A stretch of 15,051 nucleotides of DNA from assembly GCA_943704415.1 (NCBI GenBank), contig CALSCO010000310.1, positions 1-15,051 on the forward strand. Direction: 5' to 3'. A model generated the notes under the pieces. The model was not told the DNA's origin. It saw nothing but the letters and a program-made list of their open reading frames with translations, and made no database searches. A program made the position numbers and the translations under genes. The DNA is from Parvularia atlantis. Lineage: Eukaryota; Opisthokonta; Rotosphaerida. Below are positions 1 to 12,000 of this stretch, piece by piece (the first letter of the stretch is position 1; every line of letters starts with the position of its first letter).

Positions 1-3000
1 CCCTCGGCAGCCGACGCACCACGCCCAGCAGCCTGTCGCCCACGTCGACCATGCACACGCGCATGCTGCCGTCCCAGTGGTCCCAAGTGATGCTCTTGTT
101 GACGTCTGTGCGCAGCGGCAGCCGGTTGGGGCCTGCGCACGTCAGCCCTGCTGTCGACGCGACCGCACGCGACGCGCACACCCGACACGAGCGGCGTCTG
201 CGTCTGGTCCACAAACTCGACCCAGTGCACGGGGGTCTGCATCAGCATCCTGCGCGTGCGCACGAGCGTCGCGCTCGCGTCGGTCACGATCGAGCACACC
301 GGCGACGGCTCGGGCGGGCGCCGTTGCCCGTGCTGCAGCGTGTGCCCGCGCAGGCTGAGCACGCCGTTGCACAACAGTGCTCCCGGCGACGCACCGGCTT
401 CTTAAACTGGCGCGTCGGCGTCTGGCCATAGCTGCTGATCTGCGCGATCGTGGCCGACTTTTGCACCTCGTCCTCGATCTGCACTCGGGTCGGTTCACGT
501 CCACCATGCACACGCGTGCGTGCGTGCGCACCTGGTCCACGTCGACCGCGCCCTCGTACGTCAGCGGGTGGAACAGGTTGAACGCCTTGGCCGCCTCCTC
601 GCCCGTCTGCTTGTAGCCAAAGATGAGATCGATCCAGTGGTGAAGGTTCTCCGACACGAAGGGCGACTCGAGCGCCTGCAGGTTCTTGCGCACAAACAGA
701 CGCGGATCACCTAGCGGTGCCACGACCGTCAGGTGCACACGTGGTGCACGCCCACCACGCGCACCCTTGGCCCACGGCGGCAGGATCACGTCGTGCACGC
801 GCTCGCCGTCCTGCTTCACGCCGAGGTCGTACACGTTGAGGTTGCTCAGGAACTCGGGGAAGTAGAAAAACTCGGGGATGAGCTGCGTGCACGCGACACC
901 ATCAGACAGCAGCACGCGATCGAGCGAGTGGCAGCGGCGCGCCTCCTTCACGTCCGTGGTCGAGTACGACGACGACAGCGTCCACGTCTGCTTGATCGAG
1001 TGGAACGTGCGGTCGGCGATGTCGAAGCGGCCGCCTTTTGCAAGCGCACGCATCAGCCGCCAGCCGCCGCCGCAGCAGCACCGACGCGCCTTGAAACTCG
1101 AGGAACGACTGCGTGAACGGCTCGACACGCACGAGAAAGTGCAGCACGATGCCTGCGCCTGCCGTTCAGCCGCTGCTCGCGCGCCCGCAATAGCCGCGCG
1201 CGCACCCAGGTTCGAGTAGTGCGAGCCGTAGTGGTACGGCTGCTCGCCCTCCATCTCCTTCAGGTGCTCAAACTTCTCGAGGAACTTTTGCAGCCGCTCG
1301 GGGCTCTGCGCGCCCATCGGCTTGGTCAGGTCGCGGAACGTCGCCGGGTTGGTCAGATCAAGCTCGGCCGAGCTGTAGTCGGCCAGCACAAACGGGAAGA
1401 CCGGGTACTGCCGCACCGCGTGTCAGCCGGCCGTGTGCGCACAGCGAGCCCCGCGTGCCTGCGTCAGGTCATTGAACGTGCGGCCGGCGATCTTGTTCAG
1501 GTGCATCAGGTACTCAAAGTTGGATACCTGCCCGCCGAGCCACTGCGCACCGCGGCGTTAGCCCCAAATTGTCCGCGACTTGCAAGCACGCACTCGCTGC
1601 TGCATCAGCCGCGTCTGCTGGCCCTGGTCCTCCTCGTACTTGACGCGGTTCGGCAGGTCCATCGACATCAGCTGCGCGCTCCCCAGAAGTCAGCACTGTG
1701 CGCGTACCCACACGCCCCGTCGAACCTTGTCGTGCACGTCGTTGCGCGTCGCTACCGTCGCAAAGGCGAGCAGGTACGTCTTGCCGTTCGTGAGGAAGAT
1801 CTCGAGCGCGTTGTTCTTGAGCAGGTTGCGGCGCTTGTGCACCTCTGCATCGCACGCTGTCAGCCCCGACGGCGCATGCACATGGCGCGCGCGCACCGCT
1901 GATCGTGTCCAGCGAGATCTTGACCGGGCTGATGTTGCCTAGCGGCTGGAAGCGCGGGTTGCGCCGCACGCCGCCGTAGTCGCGCTGCAGGACTGCGCTG
2001 CATCGTCAGCATCGATTGTGCCCAGCCACGCCAAGCAGACGCACTGCGCGCGGCCCGCACGGGGTCCTTGATGTCGTCGTCCGCGGGCGCAAGCGGCGCT
2101 GCGCATCGCAGTAAGCGCACAAAGCCCTCCCTGCCACGTAGTTGTTCTCCACACCGTTTGCCGAGACGGCCGGGGCCGCGCTCGTCTGCTCGTCCATGAA
2201 ATACACGTGCTGCGACGACAGCAGCAGCTCGCCCGCGAGCTGCGTGAACGGCGTGATGCGCGTGCACTGGACCACCGTCGTGACCTGCTCGTCCGCGCTG
2301 ATCTGCTTGCCCGATCCGCCACGCTGCGCGGCCGGGTCTGACGACGACGCGCTGACGAGGTGCGGGAGCTGCACACCCTTCGTCAGCCTTGCAGCAATGC
2401 AACCGTCCCGTGCGAGCGCACCCGCGCCGCGTCGCAGAACGCGAGCGAGTCGGGCGACGGCACGGTCGTCAGGTTGGTCACCGCATCGACGATCGGGTCG
2501 CCGCCCTTCTTCTTGACCGACAGCCACGTCCCGCGGCCCGCCACCCCACTGTCCTCGGCCGACGGCTCGGGCAGGCGCGGCACGACGAACGGGAACTCGC
2601 GGTCCTGCAGGTGCAGGCGCGAGCGCTTGCGGCTGCGGCGGACGCTGTTGGCCCACCCGCGCCCAAGCCTGCATCGCGCCTCACCTGGGCCCCTCGGTCC
2701 GGTCAAGCTGCCAGACGAGCGTGCCCGGCGGCACGCGCACGGCCCACGGCGCGCGCTCGTGCGTCATGTGGCGCACGAGCGTCTGCGCACGCCGTGTCAG
2801 CCTCAGTACACGCAACAAAACAGGCACGCACCGACCACAGCTGCTCAATCGTCTTCTCAAGGTCAAGCAGCGCGCGCGTGCGCACGAGCGCCACCTTGCG
2901 CTGATTGTTCTGCCGAGTGATCATCGCGCTCGACAGCTGTGCGCGCCGCCAGTCAGCACTGCCCGGTGAGACAACGCGTGCACACCATGTTGGCAACCGA

Positions 3001-6000
3001 GCGCAGATTCCGCTTGTACCTCTTGTTGTTGGTCACCTTGCGCGCCTGCGCAAAGTTCCTGCGGCGCGCCGTCAGCGGCCCTTCCGTGCGCCTGTGAGCG
3101 TAGACGCACTTGTCGTTGCGCCAGCGAATTTCATTCTGCGTCTGGCGCTCCTCAACCAGCGCCAGCTCCTTCTGCACCGCCTCCTTGAACTTGAACTCCT
3201 CGCCCATCTGCGCACGCGTCGTCAACAGCGTGTCCTTCATGGCCGCGTGCGCGCGTACCACGAGGTTCTGCGGGTTGTCCAAGATCTCGCGCACAAAGCC
3301 GCGCTGCGCGTTGAAGACCTGCGAGCCATCCGTCAGCCGTCATGCGTCGCTACGCAGCCGCACACGCACCTGCACCGCGACCGCGCTCGCCGCGGCCTTG
3401 ATGTGCGGCTCGGGGTGCACAAACAGGTCGCGCAGGCAGTTGATCAGCTGCGCCGCCCGTGAGCCGCATGCACCGACCGCACGCTCACCGAGGACGACGC
3501 ACCCGCAGATTAAAGTCACGGTCGCTCGCAAAGTTCGAGATCAGGTTGCTGCGCTCGGCCAGCTTGAGGATCGCAAACTCGCGGTACAAAAGCGCGCGGC
3601 GCGGGCTGACGAGGAAGATCACCAGGCGGCCCTGTGCGCGCACAGACGAGCGGCTCAGACGGCGCGGCCACAAACGCAAGGCCGCAGCGCGCACCAGTTG
3701 CGCCTGGATCGCCATCCGCGACGCGAAGAACGGCAAAAAGTCCATCGTCGCGCCGTCCGAGTCGCCGCGCGACGTCTTGTTGAGCATCACGCCTGGCCGT
3801 GCGATGGTCAGCATGCGGACAGCCGTTGCGTTGCGCGCACGCACCCTTCAGGATGGTGAAGACGATCTGGATGAAGCGGTACTCTTCCTGGTCAACGATC
3901 GCCGAGCCCGGCGACAGGAGCGACGCTGTGCGGGCCGCGGTCAGACGGCAGCGCGAGCATGCGGGCGTGCAGTCACGCACCCGTCGGCGCCGAGTAGCCG
4001 ACCGCAGTCGCCGAGAGCGGCAACCGCACGGGTGCCGCCGTCGACGCGGCCGACGTGTAGAGGATGTGGTCCACGGCGAGCACGCACACGTTGAGAAACA
4101 TGTTGAGCAGCGAGTCGTTCGTCGCGCCGAGCGTGCCCGCGCCGCCCGAGGCTGACGCGTCCGCGAACGTGCGCAGGTGCAGGTCCTCGAGCACGTCCTT
4201 CAGCACCGTGCGCTGGATGCTGCACGCGCGCACGTGCCGTGTCAGGCGCTGCAAGCCCACGCGCAGGGCGCACCTCAGGATGCGTGCGAGCGGCAGACCG
4301 CGTGACTTCGCGTCCTTGCCCGTGTCCGGCTGCGCCTCAAGCCGCAGCAGCGCCACCAGCACCTCTTCCACAAACGCCGTGCCGCGCATGCGGCAGCCCT
4401 CGCGCGCGATGTCCTTCAGCACCTGGATCACGTCCAGCGCCATGCGATCCTGGCGCACACGCCCGCGCATCAGCCAGTGCGCGCACACGGGCCTGCTCGC
4501 ACCTGCGCGCCCTCCTCCATCGCCTGCAGGCTCTTGTCCGAGCTCGCGTCGTCGCGCGACGCACGGCGGCCGATCAGCAGCGGCGCGAGGCTTGGGCGCA
4601 TCGGCGTGTCGTCGCGCTTGGCGTCGTCGTCCTCGCGCTCCAGCACCGATGTGTCCATAATCGACACGTCCAGCTCGTCCGGCCGGCTCATTGCACCGCC
4701 GCCGTCCTCATCGTCCTCGTCGGGCGGCGCAGCCTGCAGGCGCGAGTCGTCGTCCTGCTCGGACGAGAGCATCGACGGCATCGACTGGAACGACAGCGAC
4801 AGCATCGAGCCGCTCGTGTGCGAGTACGTCGACCCGCGCCGCAGGCTGCCGTCGGCCGAGGGCGTGGCCAGCGAGCTGGTCGACTCGCGACGCCCACTGC
4901 TGCTGCTGTACCAAGCCGTCGTCACGTCAGCACCCTTGGATCGCCATGGCGCCGGGCAGAGCGCACCCGGTCTCGTCCACCACGTCCACACCGAGGATGA
5001 CCAGCAGTAGGTCGCACACGAGGTCGACCGATGTCTGAGCGCGCGCGTGCGCACCTCAGCACAACGCAGCCATCGCACTGAGCACGCACCTCCTGCAGCA
5101 TGTGCTCCTGGATCGCCAGCTGCCGCGAAAACAGCTGCTGCAGCTTGGGCACCTCGGCCGTCCACAGCGTGTACTCGGTCCGCCCGCCCGAGAGCAGCGT
5201 AAGGATGGTCGTCACAAACGCCGCATGCGTCGCCTTCACTGCCGCGAGCGTGACGTCGGCCGGCTTGGGCGCCTTGAGCGGCTTTTTGCGGCGCGGCGCG
5301 ACGTGCAGCTGCTTGCCCAGCGCCATCGAAAACAGCGCCGTGAGAATGCCCGACGACGCGCCGTAGCGGCGCAGCTGCACGCCCAGCAGTGCAAAGCTGC
5401 GCCACACGCGGTCAGACACATCGGCTGCGCTGTTGACCGCGACGCACGCACCCGCTGGCTTTTTGCAGGCGCTGCAGCATGATCAGCGACGGCGTGTGCA
5501 CGTACAGGTCCAGGATGTGCAGCAGCGACATGCGTGCCTTCTCCGACGGCGTGTTGACCATCGCCAGCAGCAGCTCCACGCCCAGATGTCCGTACAGATC
5601 CTCAATCAGCACCTCGCCATACTCAACGCAGCAGTCTGAGACGGCGCGCATCAGCACCGACGCGAGGAGCCCTTGCTCGCACGCGCGCACCAACGATCAG
5701 CTGCAGCACTTCGTCCCGCACAGACGCCTGCAGCCGGCCCGGCTCGCTGGCCGCCGAGCCCGGTGGCGGCGTCACAACGACCCCAAAGTACAAGTCGGCA
5801 CCTCCGCGAGAGCTGTGCAGCCTGGCGCGTCAGCGTATGTGCCGCGCGACAGCGAGCGAAGAAGCGTACATGTCGTGCGGCCCTGGTGTCGCGCCGCCTG
5901 GCGTGCCAAACATTGCACGCGTGCTGCGACGAGCGCCGCGTCAGCGTCAGCCTGTCGCGCGTTCCGCTGTGGCGCACGTCTCGGGCCCGGGTGTCATCAG

Positions 6001-9000
6001 TCCGCTGCGCGTCTGCGTCTCGGACGCCGCCGTGTCGGACGCGATGAGGAAGTTGACCAGCAGCTGCAGCTCGGCGCTCGTTGGCACGTTGTGCAGCAGG
6101 CAGCGCGTGAAGTCAATCATGGGCGTCAGCACCTCGAGCGGGAAGTGGTCCTGCTCCTGGAAGATGAACAGCAGTTGCGTCAGCCCGTCTGTGTCGCGAC
6201 CCGCTGCGCATCAGCCATCGTGGTCAGCGGCGCAGCAGAGGCTCGCACCCGCCAGCCGGATCGTCTCGACGTTGAGCGCGCTGTACGGGTTGTCGTGCAC
6301 GAGCGCGAGCAGCTGAACAAACAGCGAGCGCTGCACGGCCGGCTCGGCGCGTCGCCTGGCACACGCGCGTCAGTCGCAACGAGCACCAGCCGTGCAGCCC
6401 AGCGCGCACCAGATGCGCCAGTCCAGGCACAGCGTCTTGAGCGCCTGCGCGTCGGCGACCACGCCGCCCGTCGCCACGCCAAACGTCGCCTGGTGCGGGT
6501 CGCCGACGCCCTTGAGGTACGTGCAGCACATGTGCAGCACGACCTGTGCGAGTACGCGCGCCGTCAGCACAGGGCGCGTGAGAGGCGAGTGCGCGCCTAC
6601 CGTCAGCATGTCTTCGTCGACCACGCACTCGTCCGTCATCAGCAGGCGCGCCAGTAGCTCGTGTCCTCGCAGCGCGGCAAAGTCGGCTGTGTTGACCGGG
6701 TGGTGCTTGCACAGCGATCGACAAAGGCGCACGCACATGCAAGTGCTTGCCGCCTGTGCGACATGCCGTGCAGTGAGCACGCGCAGTCCATGCGTTGCAA
6801 GTGCGCACCGGCACGCGCGCGGCCATGTACAGGAACACGCCCATGCCGCCGACGTCCATCACCGCGTCCTGTCGCATGCACGTGAGCGCGGCGATGGTGG
6901 CCGAGCCGAGGCGTACCTTGATGCTCCGGCGATCGCGCAGCACGCCGCCGCCGCTGAGCGTGACCGTCTTCGACAGCAGGACGCGGTTGACGACAATGCT
7001 GAGCTCGCTCGCGTTCGGCACAGCAATGTACGCGTACTGCGCCACCTCTGCGAGCACGAGTGCGCACGCGTATGAGATGCAACGCGCGATGCAGAACGCG
7101 CACGCACGGTTGCTATGCGCGCTGTAGGCCACGACGAGGCGCTCGCCGACCTCGCGCAGCGAGAAGGCCTCCGGCCGCCGCAACAGGTCGAGCCGCTTCG
7201 CAAACACGCCTGTGTGCGCGTGTGTCGGCCAGCTGCAGAGCGCGCACGCATGAGCGGGCGTGTGCGTACCGACGTTGCTCGGGCTGATCAGGTCGCCCAT
7301 GTGCACGTGACCCAGGTTGGCGTCGCTGAACTGGCCCAGGTAGTCCACGCCGCAGGCAAACAGCAGGAACGCTGCAACGGCAGACGGTCGTGAGCGGCGA
7401 GCACAGCTGAAGGCGTCGACGCGCACCCTGCAGGTCGTCCACGGCCACGTCCTCGAAAACGTACAGGTTGCCAAACTTGAGCGCGAGCCGCGACAGTGCA
7501 GGGGTCGCGCGGTGCCTGGGTCCAGCAGGGCCGTCAGCGGACGAGCGCGCGCGCGAACAGAGCGCTGACGCACCGCCCGTTCACGGTCACCGTCACGGCC
7601 GACAGCGGCGACGGCGGGTACGGCAGCGTGACCTCGCCGCGCGGCAGGCCGTCGACGTAGACGACGATGCGCGCCATCTGCCGCTTGGCCAGGCGCAGGC
7701 GCGACTGGGCGAGCGTGATCTGGTGCCACTGCTGCTCCTCGAGCCGTAAGCCAGGCAGCTCGGCCTCCTCGTCCATCGACTGCACCACGATCGCCCCGTC
7801 GCGCGTGCCGCTGCGAGCCACGCTGTCAGCACACGGATTGCGCTGCACAGCCGCGGGCCGCACCAGCGGAAGACGACGCCGTCAGACGTCTGGAACTGCA
7901 CAAACGAGAGGCTTGTGGACGCGCCGGTCTTGGCCACGAGGCGCGGCGCCAGCTGCACCCAGAAGCTGACCGTGAGGCTGTGTGGCGCCGCGTGAGCAAG
8001 CAGGCATGGGCGAGCGCATGAGGCACCTCTTGGCCGGCGGCCAGTGCACGCTCTCAGGCAGCGTCACGGCCATCTGGCCGGGCTCCTCAAACAGGCTCGT
8101 GAAGTCTGCGCGCGTACTCGTCAGCCGCACGATGCGCACGGCACACGTGCAGACACACCGAGGTAGTTGCGCGCACAGCCAAAGGCCGAGCGCTGGTGGT
8201 GGTCGCTGATGCCATACAGCGTGCTGAGTAGGTTCGAGGGGAAGTCGTTGTCCTGTGTGCACAGCGGTCAGCAATAGGCCGAACAGCGCGCACGCCGGCA
8301 GCGCACCCGCAGCAGGCCCAGGAAGCACCGCAGCTCGAGCTTCGAGAAGCTGTAGCGCCCGAGCTGCGAGATGATGTTGAGCAGCTGCGTCTGGATGGGC
8401 GACGTCGCGTCCTGCGCGCGGCACAGAAGCGTTCAGTCGGCGACCGCATCCAACGCGCGCGCGCGCACCTTCAGCGTTGTGCGGAAGCAGTCCATGATGA
8501 CCAGCGTCAGGCCGTACTGGCACAGCGCTGCACGGTTGTCCATCGTCGCCTCAACAAGCAGCATGACTTCCTCGAACATGTGCAGGATCTGCAGCTGTGT
8601 CACGCGACTGTACCGTGCACGGGCGCATGCGCACCACGCAGAGCATCAGGCGCTCGTCAGCGAAGGGCGACCGCGCGCCATCGTCTGTCGCCGTGTCGAG
8701 CACGACCGAGCTGTCAGCCTGGACGCTGTCTGCCGTTGTGTCCAGCGCGGCCATCACGTTAGTGTCCGATGAGCCGGCTGACGTCGCGGCTGCGCGGCGC
8801 ACGACGACATCAGGTGCGAGACGCGTGTCACGCACCAGACGCCGCACCGCGCGTGGTGCGATAGTACGTGCTCAGCAGCTGCATCAGCACGCCGACGACC
8901 TCGGCGTTCTCGATCGAAATCGAGCGCTGGCGTCCCGTCAGTGAGCGCAGCGCCAGAGAGGTGCACGCGTGCTCACCAGGACGCCGATGTTGTCGCGTGG

Positions 9001-12000
9001 CATCGCGAGCGGCGAGACGGCGAGGCAGCAGTCGTGGATGAACGTCGCAAAGTGCTCACGCACGAGCGCCTCCTGGATCTGCGCGCACGAACGAGAGGTG
9101 AGCGCACCGGAGCCACCGGGACGTAAAGCGGCGCACCTCCGCCTTGAGCGCACGGAACATGTCTGGCGCGGCCTGGTCCAGCTGCGCCGCGAGCGTGTGG
9201 GCGAGCACGTCGTCGGCCTTGCCACGCAGCGGTCGCTCGACGTCGGCCGAGAGGTAGCGCGCGAAGATTTTCTGTGCCTCGCTGCGGCGGCGCACCGTGT
9301 GCACCGAGTTGCGCCGGCCGAGACGCTCGTACGCGTGCGCGTGTACCCAGAATGCGAGCATGTGCGCCTTGCCAAACGGCTCAAGGTACTTGCTGAAGCG
9401 CGATGCGACGCTCGGATGGGCCATGGTCGTCTCGAAAAATGCCGCGACGTGCGCCGCCGACAGCTCGTGCGCGTACACGCTGGTTGCCACGCAAGGCCGC
9501 GGTCAGCGCATCGCAGCGTCTGCGCGCAGGAGCGACGCACTGCAGGCGGATGTCGGCGGGAATATCACTCGAGACTGCACCCGGTAGCGCGACGCTCGAC
9601 CACGGCGCATGCACGGCCAGATTGAGCACGAGCTGCGCGGTTGGTAAGACTTGCCGACCAAGCGAGCGAGCGCTGGTCGGGCGTGCGCACCTCGCTGATG
9701 TCCAGCGCGTAGGCCGGCGTGACGAGGAAGCGGCTCGAGAGCGACGACAGCAGCGACTGGAACTTGACGACCTCGCGCATGTACCTAGCGGCGGCATTGC
9801 ACAGTCAGCGACGCAGAGCTCAAAAGGGCGCGCACGCACTTCTGGTTGCTCAGGCTGCCCGCCAGGGCCTCAGACAGCAGGCGCAGGAGCGCAAGCACGA
9901 GTTGCATTGCGCCGTCGCACATTGCGGCGGACGACGACCAGCCCTGGCGACGAGCGCGTGCTGTTGTCAACGGCCAGTCTCACCAGCGCAAGCGTGTGCG
10001 TGTGCGTGTGCGAGTGTGTGTGCGCACCGCGTGCGAGTTGGTTGCGAGGCACTCCTCGACCTTGGTCACGAGCTTCTGCAGCAGCACCACGACGACCTCG
10101 AAGCCGTTGCGGTCCTGGAAAAGCGTCTTGCACAGGTCATTGTAGCGCATCATCTCCTGCAGCGACGCGAGCAGGTCCTGCGCCGCGCGTGCGTGAGCTG
10201 GCTGCCTGGCAGGGCACGGCAAACGCGGGCGAACGATGTGGTACATCACGACGGGCTGCGTCACGTCAAAGACCTCGTCCTGCAACTTGATCGCGCTCAC
10301 GACGAGCGGAACGACGTTCCACTCGTCCACGTGCTTTGTACGCGCCATGATCTGGAAGATGCGCAGCGCCGGCACGCGCAAGACCGGGTCGTCCAGCAGC
10401 CGCACGATGCGCTGCAGTCCGCGACGTTCTGACGGTGGCGCGAGGGTGAGACAAGCTGGCGTGCGGCCCGCCTCACAAGCGAACCGTGCAGCATCGCCTG
10501 GTTTTGCGAGTCGCCCGTGAGTAGGTTTTGCAGCAGGCGCAGCACGCTGAGCGCCAGCTCGTGCAGCATGTCGTCTTGGTCCATCGCGTCGTCGTCCAGC
10601 GGCGCCGCCCCTGCGTGCCATGCGCGCTAAGCAAACGGTGCGACGCGCGCACAACCTGGTAACGCACCTTGCACGAGGTCGGCCGCGTTGACCGACAGCA
10701 GCTGCCGCTTGCCCTGGTCGACCACCTCGACAAAGCGGTCGCCCTCTGCGAGCACGCACGCCGGGGTCAGCGCACAGGTGGCAGTCGCTCGGGCCCAACG
10801 CACCCATCAGCACGTGCAGGAACAGGCGCTTCTCGTCGGCGCCGGCCAGCTGCGCACGGAACGGCATCTGCGCGCGCATCAACCGTGCGCGGCGGTGCAA
10901 GCGCGGCGACCGCACCTCGCTCACGGTGCACGTGTACTCGAGCAGTGTCGGCACAAGCCCGCACACGTGGAAGTACGAGCGGCACAGCGGCGCCTGATTG
11001 CGACTCGCGCTCAGTACTGAGCGGGCGGACCAGCGCGCGCACCTGGTCGATGAGTGTGCTCATGTGCTGCAGCAGAAGCAGCGCGGTGTGCGGGCTGCGC
11101 CCCTCGAGCAGGCCGCAGTACAGCTGCAGCTCCTCGGCCATGCGGTGCCCGTCCAGCACCAGCACCGCGAGCAGGTCGCAAACCTCGGCCTGCACGGCCA
11201 CGTCGGCCTGGTGGAAGCCCGCAAACAGGAAGCGGAAGACGTAGAGCGGCTTGAGGCGGCAGTAGTTGAGCGGGTTGAGCATGAAGCTCTGCCGCAGCTG
11301 GCGTGACAGCGCGCGTGTGAGCTTGCCCGCTCGCAACACCCCGCAGAAACGCGGATGCACCAGCTGCAAGATCGTCAGCTGCACATGGCTCGCGGTCTGG
11401 CACTGCTCGAAGACCATTAGCATGGCGCGCACGATCTCGAGCGAGGTCAGGTCTGGGCACTTGGGCACGTTCGACTCGGTGAACCTTTCGCAGCGCGTCA
11501 ACTCGCGATCGCGGGCAAAGACAGCGCTGCATGCGCACTTGGCCTTGAGCGAGATGTTTGGGTCGATGTCGTAGTCGAGCGGCGGGCCGACAAACGCCAG
11601 GCGCCACAGCTCGTACACGAACGCGCGGCAGACCCCGGGCGATGCGTGCCGCGCGACCCACTGCGCACGCGAGACAAAGTGTGCGACGGCTGCGAACATG
11701 AGCGTGAGCATCAAAGTGGCAAGCCCGCCTGCGCGGCACCGTTGGCCTGCTTGAGGTCGGCCTGCAGCGCGTACGACAGGCGTGACGACTTGACGACGGT
11801 GTGCACGACGATCTGCAGGATCTCGAGGTACACCTCGGGCGCCAGCTCGCCGCGCGCTTGCATGACCTGCCAGCCGGGCTTGGTCAGCCGCGGCACAGAC
11901 GGAGCAGAGTGCGTGCCTTGATCAGGCGCGTGACGAGCTGCAACTGCTGCACGCGCTCGACGTCGATCTTAAACAGCGTCAGGTGCACGGCCATGCGCGC

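Larger units (their letters stand above)
395..1542 (-). other. BEACH domain
   Basis: The domain covers exons 1459-1542, 1206-1407, 1090-1152, 943-1034, 765-882, 532-710 and 395-478 in protein order, roughly residues 2,815-3,087. Signature blocks are [119 protein letters not shown] and [12 protein letters not shown]. These are the core blocks of BEACH proteins, so the fold is complete. BEACH domains pack against the preceding PH-like domain to form one functional unit. Three of its introns (883-942, 1035-1089, 1408-1458) begin with GC instead of GT. Without removing these introns no single open frame shows the whole domain. Confidence 0.97.

Noticed and set aside
355-394. GT-AG intron of 40 nt with donor GTGCGT at 394
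   Set aside because: It has good splice signals but leads into a frame of Arg/Ala-rich text, whereas another frame of the same exon gives coherent WD40-entry sequence.
395-1542. Naming the gene WDFY3, LYST or NBEA
   Set aside because: The BEACH block similarities favour ALFY/LvsA-type proteins, but the C-terminal WD40 and any FYVE domain are outside the window and no alignment could be run.
1219-6657. Long plus-strand open frames over the BEACH gene (for example 1219-1902, 3110-3859, 5479-6657)
   Set aside because: They are Arg/Ala/His-rich, run across introns and exons of the minus-strand gene without respect to its structure, and resemble no protein family. Stops are rare in such GC-rich DNA.
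6224-7729. A 501-codon open frame on the minus strand taken as one intact protein
   Set aside because: It fuses coding exons with unspliced introns and out-of-frame exons. Only some stretches match the phase-consistent model.
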